From the NCBI RefSeq assembly GCF_943193195.1, contig NZ_CALPDG010000005.1, forward strand, positions 62,001 through 126,000: DNA of 64,000 nucleotides. Reading direction: 5' to 3'. The stretch's first letter is position 1; each line of letters opens with the position of its first letter. The notes below the pieces were generated by a model. It did not search any database, had not been told where the DNA came from, and worked only from the letters and a program-made list of their open reading frames with translations. Below, piece after piece: positions 1 through 8,093 of the stretch. The position numbers and the translations under genes were made by a program. The stretch comes from Mediterraneibacter agrestimuris (GTDB taxonomy: Bacteria > Bacillota > Clostridia > Lachnospirales > Lachnospiraceae).

Positions 1-46
1 TTCGGTTACTGATATAAGGATACCGCTTTCCCCGTAAAATTGTCAA
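1..46 (-). CDS. Possible 5' end of a gene leaving the window (very uncertain)
   Basis: On the minus strand a strong Shine-Dalgarno sequence (AAAGGAGGA, about 57-65) is followed ten bases later by a TTG codon (44-46). The frame then stays open to the window edge and would read M-T-I-L-R-G-K-R-Y-P-Y-I-S-N-R. No ATG or GTG is suitably placed, and 15 codons are too few to recognise a family. It could equally be a start region with sequence decay. The ribosome site is what is seen; the gene is inferred. Confidence 0.2.
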   Translation of the reverse strand, partial: MTILRGKRYPYISNR

Positions 47-75
47 GATTGATATTTCCTCCTTTGTGCAACTCA

Positions 76-221
76 GTTACAGTTCACACGGCATCTTGCA
101 CTGCGCTGCAAGGTGTCCGGCCAATGAAGTGATGACAGCGATATATCCAGCCCCTCGCCGAAGGCGACTTAAAATGGGCTGGATACGGTTACTGGAACAC
201 CCGAAGGGTGTGAACAGTAAC
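76..221 (-). repeat. GTTAC-family compound intergenic repeat, copy A (full length)
   Basis: This 146-bp element starts with GTTACAGTTCAC and ends with GTGTGAACAGTAAC, so its ends are inverted. Read on the minus strand it has three parts: an end hairpin (GTTACTG...CAGTAAC), a CAGCCC...GGGCTG stem enclosing GTCGCC-ttc-GGCGA, and a CTTGCA...TGCAAG hairpin near the other end. Copies at 22732, 60027 and 63728 share this order. The stop codon and last 17 codons of the neighbouring DUF1934 gene lie inside it. Confidence 0.85.
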
Positions 222-654
222 CCACAGACCAGACATTAATCTCAATACGGCAGTCAGCTAATGGCTCCCGGTTCACCTCTAAACGGTAGTCAATCTCGAT
301 ACTAATGCGGTTTTCTTCTTCTTCCATCTCGATCGCTCTCGTATCCATAGCAATCTTTATCTCTCCAAACGGAGTCTGATAAGCAGCCGGATGTATTTTC
401 CCTGTTTCAAACATCATGCAGACACTCAGCGAACCGCTTTTACGAATCTCCACATGCTTATCATCATATATTTTCAACTGGTTTTTTGTAATTTCTCCAT
501 TCTCACCGATTTCCTCATAGAGAATGTATTGCTTATTGTTCTTATAGTAATACGCCCCCGGCACAATCAGTTCAATTGCTTCATCCACGTCCGTAATATT
601 CTCCCCCGGGCTCTGATGCACACCAGAAATACGGACTAATACATCTTTTGTCAT
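169..654 (-). CDS. DUF1934 (YwiB-like) family protein
   Basis: A 161-residue cytosolic protein resembling the DUF1934/YwiB beta-barrel family, whose role is unknown. The start is the ATG at 654, because GAGG lies ten bases upstream inside the end of murI. A TTG two codons earlier is the longer alternative. The gene begins two bases after the murI stop, so the two are probably translationally coupled. The core appears to end around residue 144. The remaining 17 residues (Y-C-S-H-P-S-G-V-P-V-T-V-S-S-P-F and its flank) and the stop are encoded by the intergenic repeat, so the C-terminus looks acquired by read-through into the repeat. Confidence 0.75.
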   Translation of the reverse strand: MTKDVLVRISGVHQSPGENITDVDEAIELIVPGAYYYKNNKQYILYEEIGENGEITKNQLKIYDDKHVEIRKSGSLSVCMMFETGKIHPAAYQTPFGEIKIAMDTRAIEMEEEENRISIEIDYRLEVNREPLADCRIEINVWSVGYCSHPSGVPVTVSSPF

Positions 655-656
655 TT

Positions 657-1478
657 TCAATATTCCTCAATATTTACAACATTTGTCTCCGGTACGTCAA
701 ATGGCATGACTGTATTGGCAAAACTGCGGAACTTCTCTGCCGCATCACTGACAAAGAATTCATACTGGCTGACTCTGCCGCCGGTTCCGTCGTTTTCCAT
801 GTCTCGCTCTTTCAACAGCTTCTGCACATCCATTGCGGTCTCATATGCCGGATTCACAATCTGAATCTTCTCCCCCATGTAGGCACGGATCTTGGAGCGC
901 AGCAGCGGATAATGTGTACACCCCAGGATCATAGCATCAATATCTGTCTTCTTCATAGAATCCAGATAATGATCGATAATCTCCTGTGTCACATGATGTT
1001 CCTTAAACCCCTCTTCTACCAGCGGTACAAACAACGGACATGCCTTTTCCAACACCTCGACCGCCGGATTCATACTCTGGATCACCTTTGTATACATCCC
1101 GCTCTGTACAGTAGCTTCTGTTCCGACAACTCCGATCTTTCCCTTATCTGTTGCCTCAACTGCAGCTCTTGCCCCCGGAATAACTACCCCGAGAACCGGC
1201 ACATCAAACTCATCCTGAACTGCTTCCAGAGCAAGTGCACTGGCTGTATTACAGGCAATGACAATTGCTTTGACCTGCTTTGTTTTCAGGAAACGGATAA
1301 TCTGCTCCGAAAAACGGATAATTGTCTTTCGGGATTTGCTCCCGTATGGAACACGTGCTGTATCCCCAAAATATACGATATTCTCATTTGGCAGATGCCG
1401 TACCATCTCCCGCACAACCGTCAGTCCTCCGACTCCTGAGTCAAACACACCGATGGGGGCTGTTTTTTTACACTCCAT
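657..1478 (-). CDS. murI: Glutamate racemase
   Basis: Interconverts L- and D-glutamate in the cytosol, supplying D-Glu for peptidoglycan. The 273-residue length is normal for the family. The N-terminal GVFDSGVGGLTV motif, the first catalytic cysteine in ACNTASA (about residue 75) and the second in LGCTHYPLL (about residue 186) are all present. The ATG is preceded by AAAGGAAA at good spacing. It lies downstream of pfkA with 132 bases between them and runs directly into the DUF1934 gene, so these two probably share a transcript. Confidence 0.95.
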   Translation of the reverse strand: MECKKTAPIGVFDSGVGGLTVVREMVRHLPNENIVYFGDTARVPYGSKSRKTIIRFSEQIIRFLKTKQVKAIVIACNTASALALEAVQDEFDVPVLGVVIPGARAAVEATDKGKIGVVGTEATVQSGMYTKVIQSMNPAVEVLEKACPLFVPLVEEGFKEHHVTQEIIDHYLDSMKKTDIDAMILGCTHYPLLRSKIRAYMGEKIQIVNPAYETAMDVQKLLKERDMENDGTGGRVSQYEFFVSDAAEKFRSFANTVMPFDVPETNVVNIEEY

Positions 1479-1501
1479 ACTTCTGTTTCCTTTCTATAAC
1501 T

Positions 1502-1519
1502 TTATCGGACAAAGTCCGT
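1502..1519. repeat. Short CGGAC-core palindrome (second repeat family, partial copy)
   Basis: TTATCGGACAAAGTCCG contains the palindrome CGGAC-aaa-GTCCG. The same core with the same TTATC flank occurs at about 35940 and 62761, there preceded by a shared CCTATACCCATCCGGGC block. This copy is in the opposite orientation and lacks that block. Confidence 0.55.
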
Positions 1520-1530
1520 TTATTACGCAA

Positions 1531-1557
1531 TAAGCGTCTGCAATTTACAGACGCTTA
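1531..1557. terminator. Intrinsic terminator-like hairpin between pfkA and murI
   Basis: A perfect 10-bp stem, TAAGCGTCTG with CAGACGCTTA and a 7-base loop. It lies 53 bases past the pfkA stop on the minus strand. The downstream U-run is weak in that direction (TTGCGTAATAAAC), so it may act as a terminator or as an RNA-processing or stability hairpin. Confidence 0.55.
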
Positions 1558-1610
1558 CTCTTTTGCCATGATTCCATTTCACCATATCACAGTTCACATA
1601 CAAGAGCTTC

Positions 1611-2621
1611 TTACAATGCAAGAAGTTTAGCAATCTCGTACTGATGCGCAGGAATTTTCTTCTTCATAGACAAAGCCTCATTAATATCAAAGTCAACATA
1701 CGCCCCATGCTGATATCCAACAACACGGTTGCTCTTTCCTGCAAGCAGTAATTCCACTGCCATTGCCCCCATTGTGGACGCATATACACGGTCCTTACAT
1801 GTCGGACTCCCGCCGCGCTGCATATGCCCGATAATAGATGCTCTTGTTTCAATTCCGGTTGCCTCTTCAATTCTCTTTGCCATATTAATAGAATCACCGA
1901 TACCCTCTGCATTGATGATAATATAATTCTTCTTGCCGCGCTTTTTATTTTCCAGAATATCCTCAATCAGTTCTTCCTCATTATAATTACGTTCCTCCGG
2001 CATAAGAATACACTCTGCTCCGTTGGCAATACCGCACCACAGCGCCAGGTATCCCGCATCACGGCCCATAACCTCAATGATACTGCATCTCTCATGAGAG
2101 GTCGATGTGTCACGGATCTTGTCAATAGCTTCCATCGCTGTATTTACCGCTGTATCAAATCCAATTGTATAATCTGTACATGCGATATCTAAATCAATCG
2201 TTCCCGGAAGACCAATTGTCTTTACCCCCAGATTAGCCAGTCTCTGAGCACCTGCAAAAGATCCGTCACCTCCAATGACAACCAGACCATCAATCCCGTA
2301 TTTCTTACAGATAGCAGCAGCCTTCTGCTGTCCCTCTTCTGTACGCATTGCCTGACAGCGGGCAGTTTGAAGAATCGTGCCCCCGCGCTGGATCGTATCG
2401 GACACATCACGGGCGGATAAGTCAATGATTTCCTCTTTTAAAAGACCATGATATCCTCTTCTGATCCCGCGGACCTTCAGCCCTTTTGCGAGTGCTGTCC
2501 TTACAACGGCACGAATTGCCGCATTCATTCCCGGTGCGTCTCCTCCGCTTGTCAATACACCAATCGTGCGGATTCTGTCTTCAATTTCATCGAGCCTTAC
2601 TTTTTTGTTTGCTTCTGCCAT
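1611..2621 (-). CDS. pfkA: ATP-dependent 6-phosphofructokinase
   Basis: Phosphorylates fructose 6-phosphate in glycolysis. The 336-residue protein carries the N-terminal TSGGDAPGMNAAIRA nucleotide loop, IGGDGS (the glycine form typical of ATP-dependent rather than pyrophosphate-dependent enzymes), and the catalytic block GTIDLDI. Most family members read GTIDNDI there, but both aspartates are kept. The ATG at 2621 is chosen because GGCGG sits seven bases upstream; a longer frame begins seven codons earlier without a better ribosome site. It follows dnaE on the same strand, 112 bases downstream, a common Firmicute arrangement. Confidence 0.95.
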   Translation of the reverse strand: MAEANKKVRLDEIEDRIRTIGVLTSGGDAPGMNAAIRAVVRTALAKGLKVRGIRRGYHGLLKEEIIDLSARDVSDTIQRGGTILQTARCQAMRTEEGQQKAAAICKKYGIDGLVVIGGDGSFAGAQRLANLGVKTIGLPGTIDLDIACTDYTIGFDTAVNTAMEAIDKIRDTSTSHERCSIIEVMGRDAGYLALWCGIANGAECILMPEERNYNEEELIEDILENKKRGKKNYIIINAEGIGDSINMAKRIEEATGIETRASIIGHMQRGGSPTCKDRVYASTMGAMAVELLLAGKSNRVVGYQHGAYVDFDINEALSMKKKIPAHQYEIAKLLAL

Positions 2622-2733
2622 CTCATTACCGCCTTTCTCCATAAATAATCTCTTTGTAAAAATGATTTTTTGCTTTTTAAATTTTGCATTTACTATGTCT
2701 TTTTTTTAACACTTCGGATTTATTCTATAACAT

Positions 2734-5700
2734 TTATATCCGGTTTTCAATAGTCTTTTCAACTACTTTTACTCTCTTTTCCCCAAAATGATTCATTAAT
2801 CTGCTCAAAATCTGAGGATTGATTTGAATATTTTTGTTGGGCGGAAGACGCTTTACCGCACGTTCTGCCTGGCAATAAATGACAATCTCATCGTCTCCCT
2901 CCGAATCCGCCAGATAGCCGAACACAATCTGCTCATTTTCCAGATAAACGGCTTTGTCCGGAAACTGAATCCACAGTTCCTTCTTCGTCTGTTCAAAAGG
3001 AATAATCTTTTCACAGATCAGCTTGCTGGCTTTCTCGTCTTCCTCCGATACACGTCCTTTGACAAAGACCTTATTATCTATTTCCAAATACGCTCTGTTT
3101 TTCTCATAATCCCGCGGAAACACCACCACTTCCACTGTTCCCAGCAGGTCTTCCACTGTAATAAACGCCATCATCTGATTAGTTTTCGTTGCCTTTATAG
3201 TCCGGTCTGTTATCATACCTCCCACGATTTCTTTCGCTCCGTCATGTACCTTTGTCCGTCCGGTTTCTTCATCCGGCTGGAAATCTGCCGTTGTGGCAGA
3301 GATACATTTGCGCCACTTTTCTTCATATTCTTCCAATGGATGACCGCTGATATATATGCCGAGCACTTCCTTTTCAAATCCCAGCTTGTTCTCTTTGGAA
3401 TACTCTCCTACATCCGGCAGCTTAATTTCAAACTCACTCTTCTGCTCGTCATCTACCATATCAAACAAGGTCATTTGTCCGGTCATGGCGTACTTTCTCT
3501 CCTGATTGACATGTTCTACGATCTGGAGATAAATTGCCATAAACTGCTTTCTTGTTCCGCCCAGACAATCCAGTGCGCCGGACTTGATAAAGTTCTCGAT
3601 CGTGCGTTTATTTATCACATCTTTTGTCAGCATGCGGGTGATGAAGTCCTCCAGATTCTTAAAAGGACCATATTCCTCCCGGTCTTCTGTAATAGCTCCG
3701 ATCACCGGACGTCCGATACTCTTGATCGCTGCCAGTCCATAACGGATATTCCCCTCATCAACAGAGAAATCTGCCACACCGCGATTGATATCCGGCGGCA
3801 GAATCTGTATATTCATCTGCCGGCAGGCATAGATATATTCTGCCACCTTTGACGGATTTTCAATGACTGACGTCATCAGCGCCGCCATGAACTCCACCGG
3901 ATAATAATATTTCAAAAATGCCGTCTGATATGCGACCACCGCATACGCCGCTGCGTGAGACTTGTTAAATGCATATTTGGCGAAATCAATCATTTCATCA
4001 TAAATCTTATTCGCCGTTGCCTCGCTGATCCCGTTCTTCACACACCCCGGCACGCCGTGTTCCTCATCACCATAGACGAAAATCTGGCGCTCCTTTTTCA
4101 TGACGTCCACTTTCTTCTTAGACATGGCACGCCGCAGCAGATCACTCCGTCCCAGCGTATAACCCGCCAGATCCCGCACGATCTGCATTACCTGCTCCTG
4201 ATACACGATACATCCATATGTTGGCGCCAAAATAGGCTCCAGCTGCGGGCAGTCGTAAGTAATCGAATTTGCGTCATTCTTTCCCTTGATATACTGCGGA
4301 ATGAAATCCATCGGACCAGGACGGTAAAGAGAAATACCCGCAATAATATCCTCCAGGCTGTGGGGTTTCAGCTCCTTCATAAAACTCTTCATTCCCGCAC
4401 TCTCAATCTGGAAGATACCGTCTGTCCTGCCGGTTCCGATATAATCCAGAACAGCCTTATCATTGTAATCGATCTTGTCCATTTCAAAATCCGACGTACG
4501 CTTTGTCACCATCTCAGCCGCATTTTGTATTACGGTCAGCGTACGCAGACCCAGAAAATCCATCTTCAAAAGGCCCAGTTCTTCCAACGTCGTCATTGTA
4601 AACTGAGTTGTAATAGAACCATCTGACGCACGGGATAAAGGCACATATTCATCTGCCGATTTCTGACTGATCACAACTCCCGCTGCATGCATAGAACTGT
4701 GGCGCGGCAATCCCTCCAGACGCTTGGACATGTCGATCAGGTACTTTACCTGTTCATCATTTTCATATGTTTTGCGCATTTCCGGATTCATCTTCAATGC
4801 TTTGTCAATGGTAATGTTCAGTTCCTGCGGGATCATTTTCGCAATGGAGTCTACAAATGCATACGGCATATCCATAACACGTCCCACATCCCGGATTACT
4901 CCCCGGGCAGCCAACGTACCAAACGTGACAATCTGTACCACCCGGTCCTTGCCGTATTTACGCACAACATAGTCAATCACTTCCTGCCGCCTCTCAAAGC
5001 AGAAATCCACGTCAATATCCGGCATGGTCACACGTTCCGGATTCAGGAAACGCTCAAACAGAAGCTGATAACGGATGGGATCAATATCTGTAATCTCCAG
5101 ACAATAGGACACAATACTTCCCGCCGCGGAACCTCTTCCCGGTCCGACCGCAATGCCATGCGTTTTGGCATAATTGATAAAGTCCCACACAATGAGAAAA
5201 TAGTCCACATACCCCATGTTGTGGATCGTATCCAGCTCATATGTCAGCCGCTCTTTTAATGACTGATCTGGATTGCCGTAACGTTTATCCAGTCCTTCAA
5301 AGCACAATTTATTCAGATATTCCCATGAAGTCATGCCGTCCGGCACCTCATATTTTGGGAGCTTCGTCACACCAAATTCAATCTCCACGTTACAACGGTC
5401 GGCAATCCTCTGGGTATTATCTAAGGCCTGTAATGCATATGGAAACAGTCGTGCCATTTCCTCCGGAGATTTTACATAATACTGTCCGCCCTCATAACGC
5501 ATCCGGTTCTCATCCGCCAGTTTCTTTCCCGTCTGGATACAGAGCAAAATATCGTGAGGCTTCTCATCTTCCGCATATGTGTAATGCACGTCGTTGGTAG
5601 CCGCCAGCTCAATCCCCAGCTCGTCTGACATTTGCAGCAGCTTCTGGTTGACCAGCGCCTGCTCCGGGATCCCATGATCCTGTAATTCCAGAAAATAATT

Positions 5701-6207
5701 CCCTTCCCCAAAAATGTCCCTGTACTCCAATGCTGACTTTTTGGCTTCCTCATAGAGTCCCTTTGTCAGATACCGCTGCACTTCTCCCGCCAGACAGGCG
5801 CTGAGCGCAATGATGCCTTCACTGTACTCCCGAAGCACCTGCTTGTCTACACGGGGTTTGTAATAATAGCCTTCCACAAAACCCTTTGAAACAATCTTCA
5901 TCAAATTGGCATAACCTGTGTTATTCTCCGCAAGAAGAACCAGATGGTAATATCGGTCCTCGCCGCCGCTTATCTCCCTGTCGAACCGGGAATTTGGCGC
6001 TACATAGACCTCACATCCGAGAATCGGTTTGATGCCTGCTGCTTTCGCCGCACGGTAAAAGTCAATGACTCCATACATTGCCCCGTGGTCTGTAATCGCC
6101 GCGCTGTTCATGCCAAGTTCTTTCACCCGGTCTACATATTCTTTTATCTTGTTCGATCCATCCAGAAGACTATATTCCGTATGGACGTGTAAATGTGCAA
6201 AATTCAT
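2734..6207 (-). CDS. dnaE: DNA polymerase III alpha subunit
   Basis: A 1157-residue replicative-type DNA polymerase. The N-terminal PHP domain starts at HLHVHTEYSLLDG (about residues 5-17). The polymerase catalytic aspartates lie in MPDIDVDF near residue 400. The helix-hairpin-helix region and a C-terminal OB fold (ITDRTIK to VKGRVSEED, about 980-1060) follow. The ATG at 6207 is selected because GAGGA lies six bases upstream; 13 further in-frame codons upstream lack this. In Firmicutes DnaE usually extends primers alongside PolC. No truncation is seen. Confidence 0.97.
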   Translation of the reverse strand: MNFAHLHVHTEYSLLDGSNKIKEYVDRVKELGMNSAAITDHGAMYGVIDFYRAAKAAGIKPILGCEVYVAPNSRFDREISGGEDRYYHLVLLAENNTGYANLMKIVSKGFVEGYYYKPRVDKQVLREYSEGIIALSACLAGEVQRYLTKGLYEEAKKSALEYRDIFGEGNYFLELQDHGIPEQALVNQKLLQMSDELGIELAATNDVHYTYAEDEKPHDILLCIQTGKKLADENRMRYEGGQYYVKSPEEMARLFPYALQALDNTQRIADRCNVEIEFGVTKLPKYEVPDGMTSWEYLNKLCFEGLDKRYGNPDQSLKERLTYELDTIHNMGYVDYFLIVWDFINYAKTHGIAVGPGRGSAAGSIVSYCLEITDIDPIRYQLLFERFLNPERVTMPDIDVDFCFERRQEVIDYVVRKYGKDRVVQIVTFGTLAARGVIRDVGRVMDMPYAFVDSIAKMIPQELNITIDKALKMNPEMRKTYENDEQVKYLIDMSKRLEGLPRHSSMHAAGVVISQKSADEYVPLSRASDGSITTQFTMTTLEELGLLKMDFLGLRTLTVIQNAAEMVTKRTSDFEMDKIDYNDKAVLDYIGTGRTDGIFQIESAGMKSFMKELKPHSLEDIIAGISLYRPGPMDFIPQYIKGKNDANSITYDCPQLEPILAPTYGCIVYQEQVMQIVRDLAGYTLGRSDLLRRAMSKKKVDVMKKERQIFVYGDEEHGVPGCVKNGISEATANKIYDEMIDFAKYAFNKSHAAAYAVVAYQTAFLKYYYPVEFMAALMTSVIENPSKVAEYIYACRQMNIQILPPDINRGVADFSVDEGNIRYGLAAIKSIGRPVIGAITEDREEYGPFKNLEDFITRMLTKDVINKRTIENFIKSGALDCLGGTRKQFMAIYLQIVEHVNQERKYAMTGQMTLFDMVDDEQKSEFEIKLPDVGEYSKENKLGFEKEVLGIYISGHPLEEYEEKWRKCISATTADFQPDEETGRTKVHDGAKEIVGGMITDRTIKATKTNQMMAFITVEDLLGTVEVVVFPRDYEKNRAYLEIDNKVFVKGRVSEEDEKASKLICEKIIPFEQTKKELWIQFPDKAVYLENEQIVFGYLADSEGDDEIVIYCQAERAVKRLPPNKNIQINPQILSRLMNHFGEKRVKVVEKTIENRI

Positions 6208-6501
6208 GTTATTCCTCATTTTCTGATGCCTTGATATTATATTCAAATTCTATAACTAATAATCAGTTTACTGTTCACAACTATGGTGTCCACAGCAGCA
6301 TTTCTATTTGTATTGTTTTTCTATTTTAACATATCAGGTTGGATGGTAAAATACAATCTGGCATATTTCACAAAAAACGTCTTGTTATAAGCAAGCTTAC
6401 CAATCCGCTTTTGTAGATTTGTGCATGGCTGAACTGTTACAAAATATTTAAGAGACGAACAGCATATATGTTGTCCGCCCCTTTTCTTAAAATTCCTTTA
6501 T
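6208..6501. other. Intergenic region between dnaE and the FGGY kinase
   Basis: This 294-base AT-rich gap should hold the dnaE promoter and the 3' end of the upstream operon. It contains one terminator-like hairpin (6454-6479) and weak fragments resembling the GTTAC repeat family (GTTTACTGTTCAC near 6266; GAACTGTTAC near 6431). No gene is supported. Confidence 0.5.
6454..6479 (-). terminator. Terminator hairpin of the FGGY kinase operon
   Basis: On the minus strand GGCGGACA pairs with TGTTCGTC (8 bp including two G-U pairs), followed by a TTAAATATTTTG stretch. It lies 23 bases after the kinase stop codon, in the right place to end the five-gene operon. Confidence 0.5.
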
Positions 6502-8043
6502 TCAAATTTTTCCAATTTTCCCATATAGTTCCGACAGTCTCGGATAGATCTGCTTATAAATCTCTTCATATAATTTCCGGTACACTGCATGCTGTTTTTT
6601 ATCCGGTTGAAACACATCTTTCTTATGCACCATATGCCGCAGCGCTTCTTTATAATTTTTAAATACTCCCAGCGTTACAAATGCCGGAATCGCACTTCCG
6701 ATTCCCGACACTTCATAAGTCTGTGTCCTGACCACCGGAATGCCGAACATATCTGCCGTAATCTGGCAGATTTCGCTGCTCTGCGCACCTCCGCCGCCCA
6801 CACGGATTTCTTCAAACCGGAATCCGCCCCGCTTTTCCATATGGCGCATCCCATCCATCAACGCAAAATTGATTCCTTCAATGATAGCACGATATAGATG
6901 GATTCTTGTATGTATATCAGAAAGTCCGATGACCGCTCCCTTTGCCTCCGGCATAGTCAGATTCGGGGTAAAATACGGCTGCAGCACAAGTCCGTTACAC
7001 CCCGCCGGAACCTCTTTGAGTCTTTTATTCAGAATTTCTTCTGCGGAAACTTTCAATTCAAGTGCTTCCGTAACTTCCTTCTGCGCAAACTCCTTCTTAA
7101 ACCAGGATATCAGCCAGTATCCACGGAAAATTTCCACCTCCGGTGTGTAATGTCCCGGAAGGATAGAATCGTACGGTGGAATAAAACTCTCCGGTTCCAG
7201 ATAATCCCTGGTGGTAAATGTAATCGTTGCAGTTGTTCCAAAACTGATCGCTGCTCTTTTTTTGTTGACACAGCCGAGTCCGAGAATTTCACATGCTTTA
7301 TCTGTACCGGTAGCAATTAGTTTTAAATCTGCGGAAAGTCCCAGATCCTCCGCTGCCTTTTCTGTCAGATTGCCAATCAAATCTCCCGGTTCAACAAGTT
7401 CGCACATCATTCCATTTGGGATGTCAAATACCGGACGGACCAGATCGTAACTCTTCTTCCAACGCCTGTTTTTAAAATCATAGGGTACATATCCCACAAT
7501 AGAAGCCGTAGAGTCTCTCATATTTCCTGTCAGTTTATAATTCAGATATGTTCCCAGCAAAACATATTTCTTCGTATTGCTCCAAATCTCCGGTTCATTT
7601 TCCCTGATCCAGTTACAGTGAGATTTTTGATACTGGAGCCGCAGTGTTCTGGTCATTCCCGCCGCTTTTACTGCGGCGGCCGCCCATTTCTTTAATCTCG
7701 GGCTTTTCCTGGCTCTTCTCTGGTCCAGCCACAGAATCGCCGGACGTAAGGGCTGCCCGTCTCTTCCCAGACACACGCTCGTACACCGGATTGTCGTCAA
7801 AGTCACGGCTTCGATCTGCCCAAACTGCTCCGGGAAGCTTTCCTTCAGCTGCCTTGACACACGGCACATATTGTGATAATAGAAATCCGGATCCTGTTCT
7901 GCCCATCCCGACTGCCTGGAAATATATGCCGGATGATGGCCTTTCTGGGCCTTGGCGATAATCCGCCCTTCTGATGATATGAGAAGCGCTCTCGTACTCT
8001 GTGTCCCTATATCAAAAGCAAGGATAATATGTGTTTGTCCCAC
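6502..8043 (-). CDS. FGGY-family carbohydrate/polyol kinase
   Basis: Predicted to phosphorylate a sugar or polyol in the cytosol. The 513-residue protein starts with the ATPase loop FDIGTQSTRALL and has GTDKACEILG, the central ISFGTTATIT loop and the C-terminal GGGGAQSSEICQ motif, the usual FGGY two-domain layout. The GTG at 8043 is chosen because GGGAGG lies eight bases upstream; the longer frame starts 17 codons earlier without a ribosome site. It is the last gene of the operon, 50 bases after the AGPS-like gene. The substrate is not identifiable from sequence: glycerol and xylulose kinases are the nearest-known relatives, and the flavoenzymes upstream favour a polyol. Confidence 0.85.
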   Translation of the reverse strand: MGQTHIILAFDIGTQSTRALLISSEGRIIAKAQKGHHPAYISRQSGWAEQDPDFYYHNMCRVSRQLKESFPEQFGQIEAVTLTTIRCTSVCLGRDGQPLRPAILWLDQRRARKSPRLKKWAAAAVKAAGMTRTLRLQYQKSHCNWIRENEPEIWSNTKKYVLLGTYLNYKLTGNMRDSTASIVGYVPYDFKNRRWKKSYDLVRPVFDIPNGMMCELVEPGDLIGNLTEKAAEDLGLSADLKLIATGTDKACEILGLGCVNKKRAAISFGTTATITFTTRDYLEPESFIPPYDSILPGHYTPEVEIFRGYWLISWFKKEFAQKEVTEALELKVSAEEILNKRLKEVPAGCNGLVLQPYFTPNLTMPEAKGAVIGLSDIHTRIHLYRAIIEGINFALMDGMRHMEKRGGFRFEEIRVGGGGAQSSEICQITADMFGIPVVRTQTYEVSGIGSAIPAFVTLGVFKNYKEALRHMVHKKDVFQPDKKQHAVYRKLYEEIYKQIYPRLSELYGKIGKI

Positions 8044-8093
8044 ATCAGTCACCTCCCTTTGCAAATCAACATCAGTATGCCGCACTCTTTTCA

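Noticed and set aside
76-221. Repeat elements as insertion sequences or transfer RNA-like genes
   Set aside because: No transposase frame, no target duplication apparent and no cloverleaf with an anticodon; the structure is a chain of simple hairpins.
2824-3852. Long open frame (342 codons) on the plus strand inside dnaE
   Set aside because: Antisense shadow of a strongly conserved gene; no ribosome site and no recognisable domains.
6266-6300. Additional GTTAC repeat upstream of dnaE
   Set aside because: Only GTTTACTGTTCAC and a GTGTCC fragment resemble the family; too short to claim a copy.
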